The position numbers were made by a program, and so were the translations under genes. A model generated the notes under the pieces. It saw nothing but the letters and a program-made list of their open reading frames with translations. It had not been told where the DNA came from and ran no database searches. Source: Altibacter sp. (GTDB lineage: Bacteria; Bacteroidota; Bacteroidia; Flavobacteriales; Flavobacteriaceae). From it: 44,827 bases of DNA. The stretch covers positions 1-44,827 of the forward strand of contig NZTP01000005.1 of NCBI GenBank assembly GCA_002696485.1. Direction: 5' to 3'. Positions 1 to 6,802 of this stretch are shown in pieces; the stretch's first letter is position 1, and the number at the start of each line of letters is the position of its first letter.

Positions 1-2417
1 ATCACTCGTTGCATACGTACTTGCCAAAACTTGTTATGGCAGGATGCAGGGTAGCCATTTGTGATCAACTGGAAGATCCTAAACAAACCAAAACGATTGT
101 AAAAAGAGGCGTTACCGAACTTGCCACACCCGGCGTAGCTTTGAACGATGATATCCTGCAGTCTAAATCCAATAACTTTTTGGCAGCACTTCATTTTGGA
201 AGTGATGCTGTAGGCGTTTCCTTTTTAGATGTCTCCACAGGCGAGTTCTTGACCGCTCAGGGATCTGTAGAATATATTGACAAATTACTTCAGAATTTTA
301 ACCCTTCGGAAATACTTTTCAGTAAACAAAAGCGACGGTTATTCGCCGAAACGTTTGGAGACAATTACCATATCTTCCATCTTGAGGACTGGGTTTTCCA
401 AAGCGATTATGCGTTGGAGAGTCTTTACAAACAATTTGATGTAAAGAACCTAAAAGGATTTGGGGTCGATCATCTCAATGCAGGGATCATCGCTTCGGGA
501 GCTGTATTACACTACTTGGGGGAAACACAGCACAATAGATTGTCGCACATTACAAAGATCTCTAGAATTGCCGAGGATGACTATGTATGGATGGACCGAT
601 TTACCATTCGGAATTTAGAACTGTATCATTCGCAACATCAACAAGCGGTTACCTTGTTGGACGTTATCGACAAGACCATTTCACCCATGGGAGGCCGTAT
701 GTTGAAACGTTGGATGGCGCTTCCGCTGAAGGACTCAGAAAAAATTACGCGTCGGCATGAGGTGGTGAGTTATTTGCTGGCCAATGCGCCTACCCTCACT
801 ACCATTCAGCAACATATTAAACGCATAGGCGATCTGGAGCGACTGGTCTCAAAAGTGGCCACCGGAAAAGTGAATCCACGTGAAGTGATCCATTTGAAGA
901 ATTCACTGGAAGCAATCGTTCCGGTAAAGGCAGAAGCCCTAGCGTCTGAAAATCACTCGGTTCAGCGTATTGGTGAACAATTGCAATTATGTGAGTCCTT
1001 GCGGGCAAAGATCAAGGAAACCCTAAACGATGCTGCACCCGTACATATTTTAAAAGGAAACGCAATAGCTTCGGGTTTTCATGAAGACCTCGATGCCTTA
1101 CGGGCTATTTCAACGGGAGGCAAGGAATATATAGAGGACATGTTGGAACGGGAGACCCGGCGCACGGGAATCACCTCGTTAAAGATTGCTTCCAACAACG
1201 TGTTTGGTTACTATATTGAAGTGCGGAACACCCACAAAGATAAGGTGCCCGAAGACTGGGTGAGAAAACAAACTTTAGTAAGTGCAGAACGCTATATCAC
1301 CAATGAGCTTAAGGAATATGAATCTAAGATCTTGGGTGCTGAAGAGAAAATCGCGGTACTGGAACAGCAGCTATATAATGAGCTGGTGGAATGGATGTTG
1401 CCTTTTATTGGTGCCGTCCAACAGAATGCAGTATTGATCGCCGAGCTGGATTGTCTGTGTTCTTTCGCAACGCAAGCGAAACAAGCGAATTATTCCAGAC
1501 CGCTGCTGGATGACACTTTCGACCTTGATATTAAAGAAGGGCGTCACCCTGTGATCGAAAAGCAGTTGCCGCCGGATGCCCCCTATATTGCCAACGATGT
1601 TTTTCTGGATAGGGAAAATCAACAGATCATCATGATCACAGGTCCAAACATGAGCGGAAAGTCTGCCATACTTCGGCAAACTGCTCTTATTGTACTGCTT
1701 GCCCAAATGGGCAGTTTCGTACCCGCAGCAGCCGTACGAATGGGTTGCGTCGATAAAATCTTCACGCGTGTAGGGGCCAGTGACAATATATCAATGGGTG
1801 AGTCGACCTTTATGGTCGAGATGAACGAAACGGCCAGTATCTTGAATAATATTTCTGAACGCAGTTTGGTACTGTTGGATGAGATTGGAAGGGGGACCAG
1901 CACCTACGATGGTATTTCCATTGCATGGGCCATAAGCGAATATTTGCATGAACATCCATCTAGGGCAAAGACTTTGTTTGCAACACATTACCACGAGTTG
2001 AACGAAATGACCGAAACTTTTGCCCGCATTAAGAACTATAATGTTTCGGTAAAAGAATTGAAGGATACGGTATTATTTCTTCGGAAATTAGTTCCCGGAG
2101 GTTCTCACCACAGTTTCGGGATTCATGTAGCAAAAATGGCAGGAATGCCACCTGCTGTGTTGCATCGTGCCAACAAGATCCTTAAACGATTGGAGAAGTC
2201 GCATTCTTCCGAAGAACTCACGGAAGAAATGAAAGCATTATCTAAAGAAGAAATGCAATTAAGTTTTTTTAAATTGGATGACCCCTTATTGGAAGAGATT
2301 CGCGATGAAATCCTTGATATTGATATTGATACGCTCACCCCTGTGGAAGCCCTTATGAAGTTGAATGAGATCAAACGTATGTTGCAACGAAATGCTTCGG
2401 TCAAGATGAAAAAGTAA
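1..2417 (+). CDS. mutS: DNA mismatch repair protein MutS (5' end cut by window)
   Basis: Mismatch-recognition ATPase of methyl-independent mismatch repair, working with MutL. The reading frame is open from base 3 with no stop, so the gene starts upstream. About 804 residues are visible and roughly 60-70 N-terminal residues, including the Phe-x-Glu mismatch-probing motif, are missing. The first visible stretch matches the end of the MutS mismatch-binding domain ([10 protein letters not shown]). The C-terminal ATPase has Walker A GPNMSGKS and Walker [15 protein letters not shown], followed by the conserved ATHYHEL segment and the [11 protein letters not shown] helix near the end. Family length is about 850-880 residues. 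The gene is followed by tRNA-Gly on the same strand, which has its own promoter. Confidence 0.97.
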   Translation, partial: HSLHTYLPKLVMAGCRVAICDQLEDPKQTKTIVKRGVTELATPGVALNDDILQSKSNNFLAALHFGSDAVGVSFLDVSTGEFLTAQGSVEYIDKLLQNFNPSEILFSKQKRRLFAETFGDNYHIFHLEDWVFQSDYALESLYKQFDVKNLKGFGVDHLNAGIIASGAVLHYLGETQHNRLSHITKISRIAEDDYVWMDRFTIRNLELYHSQHQQAVTLLDVIDKTISPMGGRMLKRWMALPLKDSEKITRRHEVVSYLLANAPTLTTIQQHIKRIGDLERLVSKVATGKVNPREVIHLKNSLEAIVPVKAEALASENHSVQRIGEQLQLCESLRAKIKETLNDAAPVHILKGNAIASGFHEDLDALRAISTGGKEYIEDMLERETRRTGITSLKIASNNVFGYYIEVRNTHKDKVPEDWVRKQTLVSAERYITNELKEYESKILGAEEKIAVLEQQLYNELVEWMLPFIGAVQQNAVLIAELDCLCSFATQAKQANYSRPLLDDTFDLDIKEGRHPVIEKQLPPDAPYIANDVFLDRENQQIIMITGPNMSGKSAILRQTALIVLLAQMGSFVPAAAVRMGCVDKIFTRVGASDNISMGESTFMVEMNETASILNNISERSLVLLDEIGRGTSTYDGISIAWAISEYLHEHPSRAKTLFATHYHELNEMTETFARIKNYNVSVKELKDTVLFLRKLVPGGSHHSFGIHVAKMAGMPPAVLHRANKILKRLEKSHSSEELTEEMKALSKEEMQLSFFKLDDPLLEEIRDEILDIDIDTLTPVEALMKLNEIKRMLQRNASVKMKK

Positions 2418-2452
2418 GAGTAGTGCGGTCTTAATTTTTTTAAGAAATAGCT

Positions 2453-2481
2453 TTGCTTTTGCAGTAAATATTTTAAATTTG
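2453..2481 (+). promoter_or_regulatory. Predicted Bacteroidota-type promoter of the tRNA-Gly/tRNA-Leu unit
   Basis: TTG at 2453-2455 and TAAATTTG at 2474-2481 match the -33 and -7 elements (TTG, TAnnTTTG) with an 18-nt spacer. The expected transcript start is near 2487, about 50 nt before tRNA-Gly. This is one of the cleanest promoter matches in the window. Confidence 0.7.
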
Positions 2482-2536
2482 CACCTGCTTGCCGCTGAGG
2501 TAGGCGCACTTTGTAAGAAGTGTATTTTTGAAAAAC

Positions 2537-2609
2537 GCGAAAATAGCTCAGTTGGTAGAGCGCCACCTTGCCAAGGTGGAGGTCGCGGGTTCGAATCCCG
2601 TTTTTCGCT
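2537..2609 (+). tRNA. tRNA-Gly (anticodon GCC)
   Basis: A 73-nt cloverleaf is visible. The acceptor stem pairs GCGAAAA with TTTTCGC. The anticodon stem is CCACC/GGTGG around loop TTGCCAA, giving anticodon GCC. The T arm is GCGGG-TTCGAAT-CCCGT and the discriminator is T, as expected for glycine. No CCA is encoded. The last 21-22 nt recur 111 bp downstream as an isolated fragment. Confidence 0.97.
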
Positions 2610-2672
2610 CAGAGGAAATGGAATTCATGCTTTGACCTTTCAAGTATGGCAAAAATTGAAAACTCCGCGACA

Positions 2673-2721
2673 GTCGCGGGCCTGCCTGCCGGTAGGCAAG
2701 TTCGAATCCCGTTTTTCGCTC
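2673..2721 (+). pseudogene. Duplicated 3' fragment of tRNA-Gly interrupted by a palindrome
   Basis: Bases 2700-2721 exactly repeat 2589-2610, the T loop through acceptor 3' strand of the tRNA-Gly gene. The 8 bases 2673-2680 (GTCGCGGG) repeat the sequence just upstream in the intact tRNA. The two parts are separated here by a 19-bp insertion. The acceptor 5' strand, D arm and anticodon arm are absent, so it cannot fold as a tRNA. It could be an integration scar or a processing/repeat artefact. No integrase lies nearby. Confidence 0.8.
2681..2699. repeat. GC-rich palindromic insert within tRNA-Gly fragment
   Basis: The 19-bp insert contains TGCCT (2683-2687) and AGGCA (2694-2698) as inverted arms around GCCGGT. 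It resembles the short CCTGCCTGCCGG-type palindromes often scattered through flavobacterial intergenic regions; that resemblance is from memory and was not tested. Just upstream, CCGCGAC-A-GTCGCGG forms a second perfect inverted repeat. Confidence 0.6.
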
Positions 2722-2736
2722 GATACCAAAATTACT

Positions 2737-2822
2737 GCTGAAGTGGTGGAATTGGTAGACACGCTGGACTTAAAATCCAGTGGACAGAAATGTCCGTACG
2801 GGTTCAAGTCCCGTCTTCAGTA
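2737..2822 (+). tRNA. tRNA-Leu (anticodon TAA)
   Basis: An 86-nt class II tRNA with a long variable arm. The acceptor stem is GCTGAAG/CTTCAGT, with G1-T72 as a wobble. The anticodon stem CTGGA/TCCAG encloses loop CTTAAAA, giving anticodon TAA. The variable arm is TGGACAGAAATGTCCGT-like, and the T arm is ACGGG-TTCAAGT-CCCGT. Discriminator A fits leucine. CCA is not encoded. It is probably co-transcribed with tRNA-Gly and ends at the terminator just downstream. Confidence 0.97.
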
Positions 2823-2823
2823 C

Positions 2824-2850
2824 AAAAGCTCCCAAACGGGAGCTTTTTTT
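2824..2850 (+). terminator. Intrinsic terminator after tRNA-Leu (bidirectional)
   Basis: The stem AAAAGCTCCC/GGGAGCTTTT has a 4-nt loop (AAAC) and a T-tract to 2850. The A-run on the other side lets it also serve the convergent minus-strand gene, whose stop codon overlaps it. Confidence 0.9.
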
Positions 2851-3367
2851 AAAGATCATCACTTAATATCTTCTTGATCTCCTCGTCCACATCCTTTTTA
2901 AGATCGTCTGATGCAATGCTTCTTTTGCTTATTCGGTACGAAATATACATAAGGAAGAAAAGGATGGGCAAGATGGCCGGCAGGGAATACCAAAAATCGA
3001 ATTCATCAATATACTGGATCTTATAATTGATAACGCCCGAGAGTTGAAATAGGAACATGGTGAGTGGCACTAAAATAGCGTATTTCCACCAATTTCCGGA
3101 TGTTAAGAACCAGATGCCGGTCAATAAGACGAAGGTTATTTTTGTTAAAAGTGCATGCAAATAGGCTTGCACATTGTTAAATCCGCCGGAATCTATAGTT
3201 CCAAAAGGAGTGTCCCAAGTACTCGTTTCGGCGGGTGCGTACTTATACATATAAAATAAAAAAGGTGTTGCTATCAAAAAAGCAGATAGCAACACCCCAT
3301 TGATAATATTTTTCTTTCTATCCGTTTGGTGGAACTTCGTATTTGTCTTTGTCAATTTGTTGCTCAT
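2849..3367 (-). CDS. Hypothetical membrane protein, about 4 TM segments
   Basis: 172 residues, family not recognised. A basic N-terminus (residues 1-20, ending DRKKN) precedes a first hydrophobic segment (about 24-41). There is a short polar loop with TWDTPFGTID, then hydrophobic segments at roughly 72-88, 91-110 and 126-143, and a charged C-terminal tail rich in Asp/Lys/Glu. The basic residues before the first segment support this start, although it lies inside the upstream 40-codon lipoprotein gene (50-nt overlap in another frame). That overlap suggests translational coupling. A later GTG start would remove the basic cap. Confidence 0.7.
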   Translation of the reverse strand: MSNKLTKTNTKFHQTDRKKNIINGVLLSAFLIATPFLFYMYKYAPAETSTWDTPFGTIDSGGFNNVQAYLHALLTKITFVLLTGIWFLTSGNWWKYAILVPLTMFLFQLSGVINYKIQYIDEFDFWYSLPAILPILFFLMYISYRISKRSIASDDLKKDVDEEIKKILSDDL

Positions 3368-3440
3368 CGGTGCTTAATGCTTCTGGGGTGCAACTTGCCG
3401 CTAGTGCAAGTATCGCTAAAATAAACATAAGTTTTTTCAT
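3318..3440 (-). CDS. Tiny lipoprotein, 40 residues
   Basis: ATG at 3440 down to TAG at 3318-3320. The protein begins MKKLMFILAILALAASC, a textbook lipoprotein signal with lipobox AASC and lipidated Cys17. Only 23 acidic/polar residues follow, ending EVPPNG. The mature product would be a short peptide anchored to a membrane. No enzymatic domain is possible. It overlaps the start of the membrane-protein gene downstream, suggesting the two are translated together. Similar tiny MKK...C lipoproteins occur in many flavobacteria, so I consider it real. Confidence 0.7.
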   Translation of the reverse strand: MKKLMFILAILALAASCTPEALSTDEQQIDKDKYEVPPNG

Positions 3441-3488
3441 AATAACTGTATTTGTAGGTTAAATTCCTGACGAAGATATACAGTTATT
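3441..3488. repeat. 11-bp perfect inverted repeat abutting the tiny lipoprotein start
   Basis: AATAACTGTAT (3441-3451) and ATACAGTTATT (3478-3488) are exact inverted copies separated by 26 bp. The left arm directly touches the lipoprotein start codon. A possible -7 element (TATCTTCG read on the minus strand) lies between the arms. It could be a 5'-UTR hairpin or an operator flanking the promoter. Confidence 0.6.
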
Positions 3489-3544
3489 AGTAAATTTCTA
3501 ATAGTGCAAAGAAACTAAGTTTTTAGTACTTTTATCGATTTTAT

Positions 3545-3976
3545 TTACTTTTTATCGATTATTCTACTATAAATTTTATGAACAATCGTATTTCCTAAGG
3601 GAAAATATAAGGCAAAAAAGAGTGCCATACCTAAAGCAAATACATGAGGTCCAAAGGTGCGATCAAGAATGTTGTTCGGGTAGATATACGAGGTTTGAAA
3701 AGCATATCCTCCAAACTCGAGAATTCCCATAGCTACAAGTCCGTAAGCATATTGTGTAAAAAAACTGTACTCCTTTAAAACAATGGAGATCGGCACCATA
3801 TAGAAGATATAGGTGGGAATGATTTGCCACCAATGGGTAAATTTGGCGATCTCCGTAAGAATCCCGATATAATTCATCAATACGCCCCACACGAGATACA
3901 CTACAATATAGATATATACCCTGGTTTTTTCAACCAAGCGTACTTTGCGGTACATTTGCATGAAAGCATCTTTCAT
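3545..3976 (-). CDS. Hypothetical integral membrane protein, 4 TM
   Basis: 143 residues, family not recognised. Hydrophobic segments lie at about 20-40, 48-66, 73-92 and 110-130, with positively charged ends (MYRKVRLVEKTR before TM1 and HKIYSRIIDKK after TM4). That predicts both termini on the cytoplasmic side. No catalytic motif is visible. It stands alone: a terminator lies upstream of it (serving the lipoprotein gene) and about 100 bp separate it from the next gene downstream. Confidence 0.75.
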   Translation of the reverse strand: MKDAFMQMYRKVRLVEKTRVYIYIVVYLVWGVLMNYIGILTEIAKFTHWWQIIPTYIFYMVPISIVLKEYSFFTQYAYGLVAMGILEFGGYAFQTSYIYPNNILDRTFGPHVFALGMALFFALYFPLGNTIVHKIYSRIIDKK

Positions 3977-4003
3977 AGGAGAATAATCTTACTAATGATA
4001 AAT

Positions 4004-4030
4004 AAAAAGCCTCGCATAGCGAGGCTTTTT
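4004..4030 (-). terminator. Bidirectional intrinsic terminator
   Basis: GCCTCGC (4009-4015) pairs with GCGAGGC (4019-4025) across an ATA loop, flanked by AAAAA and TTTTT. It ends transcription of the lipoprotein gene at 4052-4291. Confidence 0.9.
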
Positions 4031-4051
4031 ATGTTTTAATGATTACCCATA

Positions 4052-4291
4052 TTACATGGCATCATCATTGCCTTCTACTTCATCTTCTACTTCTTGAGCA
4101 GCGTTCTCCATAGCATCGCCGGTCTCTTCAGCAGCATTTTCCATAGCATCGCCGGCATCATCCATGGCATCTTCGGTATCATCTACCATCTCTTCCATGG
4201 CATCTTCTGCTTTTTCTTCCTTGGTCTCTCTACATGAGTAGATAGAGAATACTAAGCTTAAAGCAGCGAATGATAAAATAAGTTTTTTCAT
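4052..4291 (-). CDS. Small acidic lipoprotein, SCRET family (copy 1)
   Basis: 79 residues. The signal peptide MKKLILSFAALSLVFSIYSC has a lipobox ending at Cys20, followed directly by RETKEEKAED. The mature part is almost entirely Glu, Asp, Ala and Met, with repeated blocks of the type (D/E)DAM-E-N-A-A-E, so it is probably helical and strongly acidic. It is a close paralogue of the gene upstream at 4360-4605 and a more distant one of the pair at 7619-8118. Function unknown. It is likely a membrane-anchored periplasmic or surface lipoprotein. Confidence 0.8.
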   Translation of the reverse strand: MKKLILSFAALSLVFSIYSCRETKEEKAEDAMEEMVDDTEDAMDDAGDAMENAAEETGDAMENAAQEVEDEVEGNDDAM

Positions 4292-4359
4292 AATTATTGT
4301 GATTAGTGATTAATATATAGTAAATGTAATATATTTTTTAATTTTTGTATCTCTCAGGC

Positions 4360-4605
4360 TTAATTTTCGTTCATATCGTCTGTACCTTCAATTTCCTCTT
4401 CGATCTCTTCACCCGCTTTTTCAATGGCTTCTCCTGTTTCTTGCATAGCCTCTTCAATAGCCTCTCCGGCTTTGTCTAAATTTTCTTCGGTGTCTTGTGC
4501 TGCTGCTTCAATAGCTTCTTCGGCTTTTTCACCCGTAGTTTCGCGACAGGAATACGTGGCGAAAACTATGCTAAGTGCAGCTGCAGATAGAATTAGTTTT
4601 TTCAT
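4360..4605 (-). CDS. Small acidic lipoprotein, SCRET family (copy 2)
   Basis: 81 residues. The signal peptide MKKLILSAAALSIVFATYSC has lipidated Cys20, then RETTGEKAEEAIEAAAQ. The mature part has an 8-11 residue periodicity of the form (G)EAIEEA-x-x-(E)TGEAIEKAGEEIEEE, consistent with one acidic amphipathic helix. It shares nearly the same signal peptide and the same C-R-E-T start as copy 1, 68 bp downstream on the same strand, so this is a recent tandem duplication. No enzymatic motif. Function not known. Confidence 0.8.
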   Translation of the reverse strand: MKKLILSAAALSIVFATYSCRETTGEKAEEAIEAAAQDTEENLDKAGEAIEEAMQETGEAIEKAGEEIEEEIEGTDDMNEN

Positions 4606-4654
4606 ATTATATGATTTTTAGGTTATTAGCGTATAAAATTAAGTAATTTTTTAG

Positions 4655-5419
4655 TTAGGGGCGCTTTTCTATCAAATATTTCCAATACCGCTTGGGTACG
4701 TGTTGGTGATGCAGCCTCGTATTTTTTCGAGATGTAATGTTCGTGCTTTTAAAATAGTTCTTCCAAAGCGCTTCAAACTGCATTTCTTCTTCAGCATATC
4801 CAACATTTGGAGAAAGAGCGCCTGGATCAAATTTGAAGGTAATAATTTCAACGCGTACCAAATCGTAGTAGATCCCGTACTTTCGCTTCAGGTCGTAAAT
4901 GATCCATTTTTGATCGGCATACCGATGTTTGAAATGTGATATATTGAGAGGTAATACATTAAAATCCGGGGAAATAACAGCAAAGTACACACCTTCTTTG
5001 GTTTGTCGGAAACGCACAAAGGCATCCAAGCGATGTTTTTCCCGATCCACCATTTTTACAACTTTTGATAGTCGCAATATGTCAGGATCGCTATAATTTT
5101 GAGAAATAGGACTGCTGGCTTTTAGTTGTTTCTGAATAAAAATCAGCATGGACTCTTCACTCCCTGCTATTTCTGAAAGATAGGCTTTGTAAATAAGTCG
5201 TAACCCATGGTGACTGCATTTCTGCTTCAAAGTCTTCCAAACTCTTTTGGCGTGTGTGACATTGGTTTGCACAACCTCTTTTTCGTCAAATAAAGTATGA
5301 GCATGATCATACTGAGCTTCTCTAAGAATACGAATCTTAGAAAGTCTTTCGTCGTACACCTTAAATACAACCGAAAGAAAACCGTCAAAAGACCCATCAT
5401 ATATAAGAAATTTGATCAT
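4655..5419 (-). CDS. DUF4130 / TIGR03915-type putative DNA-metabolism protein
   Basis: 254 residues. I recognise this as the partner of the radical SAM DNA repair/modification protein encoded just upstream. The N-terminus (IYDGSFDGFLSVVFKVYDER) and the C-terminal half (ISPDFNVLPLNISHFKHRYADQ, then DLKRKYGIYYD and a VPKRYWKYL ending) are typical of DUF4130 proteins. The start codon overlaps the stop region of the radical SAM gene by 4 bp, a tight translational coupling that supports joint action. The biochemical reaction is not established. The family is assigned to DNA metabolism mostly through this conserved pairing. A terminator is not obvious at its 3' end. Confidence 0.88.
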   Translation of the reverse strand: MIKFLIYDGSFDGFLSVVFKVYDERLSKIRILREAQYDHAHTLFDEKEVVQTNVTHAKRVWKTLKQKCSHHGLRLIYKAYLSEIAGSEESMLIFIQKQLKASSPISQNYSDPDILRLSKVVKMVDREKHRLDAFVRFRQTKEGVYFAVISPDFNVLPLNISHFKHRYADQKWIIYDLKRKYGIYYDLVRVEIITFKFDPGALSPNVGYAEEEMQFEALWKNYFKSTNITSRKNTRLHHQHVPKRYWKYLIEKRP

Positions 5420-6699
5420 CCAACCATAGGTGTGACTGGATCAAACAAATTTAATTGTCCATTCAGCATTCCCCGAAATTTATGCTTCGATTCCTGAAGG
5501 ATCAATCCTTTAATTTGAGCCGCCGTTCTGTCCTTGGTCTCGAAACTAGGAGCGTCACAGACAATAAAATATTTTGCGCGATTTGCTGCAATACCCAACG
5601 CTTTTAAATGATCCCAATGAAGCCGTCTAAAACGTCTGGCCTGAAGTATCTTATGCACCGATTTGAGTCCAATGCCGGGTACTCTGGCGATCATCCCTCG
5701 GTCTGCTTTATTAATATCCACCGGGAAGAGCGCCAGATTCCTTAAGGCCCAGCTCAATTTTGGATCGATGTCCGAATCGAGATTAGGGTGTTCCTTAGAT
5801 AATAATTCTCTAATGTCGAATCCGTAAAACCGAAGTAGCCAATCGGTTTGATACAGCCTGTTCTCACGTAATAATGGGACATTGGTGCCAATGGATGGCA
5901 ATCGCGCATCGTAACTAATGGGAATATACCCCGAATAGTACACACGTTTCAGATTGTATTTTTTATATAAGTAAGCCGAATTGTACATGATCTCCGCATC
6001 TGTTTCCCCCGCAGCTCCTATGATCATTTGGGTACTTTGACCTGCCGGCGCATAGACCGGGGTGTTCTTGATAATTTTCCGCTCCGAGCGATACTGAATG
6101 ATCTCATTTTTCACTTTCTCCATGGGCCGAAGAAAATCGTTTCTTTTTTTATCGGGTGCAAGAAGTTTCAATCCTTCAACCGATGGAATTTCAATGTTCA
6201 CACTTAATCTGTCGGCATAGAGCCCGGCTTCACGCATTAAAGCATCACTGGCTCCGGGAATGGATTTTAAATGAATGTATCCATTGAAATTTTCTTCCTT
6301 CCGAAGTTTCTTGGCGACAGCGATCAAGCGCTCCATGGTATAGTCGGCATTCTTAAAGATCCCGCTGCTTAAGAACAGCCCTTCTATATAATTTCTTCGG
6401 TAAAAAGCAATGGTGAGATCCACCACTTCCTGCACCTTAAAAGCTGCTCTGGGTATATCATTGCTTTTGCGTGTGACACAATAGGCGCAATCGAAGATGC
6501 AATAATTTGTGAGAAGTATTTTTAGCAAAGAAACACAACGGCCGTCTTCGGTATAACTATGGCATATGCCCATGCCGCTGCTATTTCCTAATCCTTTATT
6601 TTTATTGGTACGCTTACTGCCGCTCGAGGCACATGAAACGTCGTATTTGGCGGCGTCCGCCAGGATATTCAACTTTTCTTTGATTCGTTCGTAATTCAT
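5416..6699 (-). CDS. Putative DNA modification/repair radical SAM protein (TIGR03916 type)
   Basis: 427 residues. It carries a radical-SAM Fe-S motif of form CxxxCxxC at Cys67, Cys71 and Cys74 within NYCIFDCAYCVTRKS. Other cysteines occur early (Cys23, Cys46, Cys55). A C-terminal helix-hairpin-helix region at about 335-375 (RVPGIGLKSVHKIL) suggests DNA binding, and GQLNLFD near the end is typical. Known for the family: proposed DNA repair or modification, always paired with a DUF4130 protein, as here. It is transcribed divergently from an S24 regulator. Its predicted -7 element (TATTTTTG on the minus strand, 6721-6728) is overlapped by inverted-repeat operators, so it is very likely under that regulator's control. 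Confidence 0.92.
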   Translation of the reverse strand: MNYERIKEKLNILADAAKYDVSCASSGSKRTNKNKGLGNSSGMGICHSYTEDGRCVSLLKILLTNYCIFDCAYCVTRKSNDIPRAAFKVQEVVDLTIAFYRRNYIEGLFLSSGIFKNADYTMERLIAVAKKLRKEENFNGYIHLKSIPGASDALMREAGLYADRLSVNIEIPSVEGLKLLAPDKKRNDFLRPMEKVKNEIIQYRSERKIIKNTPVYAPAGQSTQMIIGAAGETDAEIMYNSAYLYKKYNLKRVYYSGYIPISYDARLPSIGTNVPLLRENRLYQTDWLLRFYGFDIRELLSKEHPNLDSDIDPKLSWALRNLALFPVDINKADRGMIARVPGIGLKSVHKILQARRFRRLHWDHLKALGIAANRAKYFIVCDAPSFETKDRTAAQIKGLILQESKHKFRGMLNGQLNLFDPVTPMVG

Positions 6700-6707
6700 T
6701 TCATGTA

Positions 6708-6785
6708 TTTGGAAAGATTACAAAAATATGGAATATATCCATTTAAATAGGAATAGTTCCATAAAATATTTGGATAATTTCCAAA
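6708..6785. promoter_or_regulatory. Four tandem inverted-repeat operators, TTTGGA-N5-TCCAAA type
   Basis: Four 17-bp sites fill the divergent intergenic region. Site 1, 6708-6724: TTTGGA-AAGAT-TACAAA. Site 2, 6727-6743: TATGGA-ATATA-TCCATT. Site 3, 6747-6763: ATAGGA-ATAGT-TCCATA. Site 4, 6769-6785: TTTGGA-TAATT-TCCAAA, a perfect inverted repeat. Three keep GGA-N5-TCC; site 1 has one change in the right half. Start-to-start spacing is 19, 20 and 22 bp, about two helical turns, so dimers would sit on one face of the DNA. The likely ligand is the adjacent HTH-S24 protein; that assignment is inference. Confidence 0.85.
6721..6728 (-). promoter_or_regulatory. Predicted -7 element of the radical SAM repair operon
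   Basis: Read on the minus strand this is TATTTTTG, a full match to TAnnTTTG, ending about 22 bp before the start codon. No clear TTG lies 17-19 nt upstream. It overlaps the right end of operator site 1 and the left edge of site 2, so a bound repressor would block it. Confidence 0.55.
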
Positions 6786-6799
6786 TAAATGTAACTTTG
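6770..6799 (+). promoter_or_regulatory. Predicted promoter of the S24 regulator gene
   Basis: TTG at 6770-6772 and TAACTTTG at 6792-6799 match the Bacteroidota -33 and -7 elements with a 19-nt spacer. The TTG lies inside operator site 4, which predicts autorepression. The expected transcript start (about 6803-6806) coincides with the start codon, so the message may be leaderless. Confidence 0.6.
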
Positions 6800-6802
6800 G
6801 GT

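Noticed and set aside
2123-2566. Minus-strand open frame of 147 codons
   Set aside because: It lies opposite the end of mutS and reads into tRNA-Gly; no coding signature.
2537-2822. tRNA-associated integrated element or prophage
   Set aside because: No integrase, phage or conjugation gene is near; only the small tRNA fragment repeat remains, which I report separately.
2479-2877. Plus-strand open frame of 132 codons across both tRNAs
   Set aside because: It runs through two clear tRNA genes and the terminator. Its translation reflects tRNA sequence, not a protein.
6728-6802. Upstream ATG extending the S24 regulator by 25 residues
   Set aside because: The extension lies on the operator array and predicted promoter, and the HTH domain begins normally at 6803.
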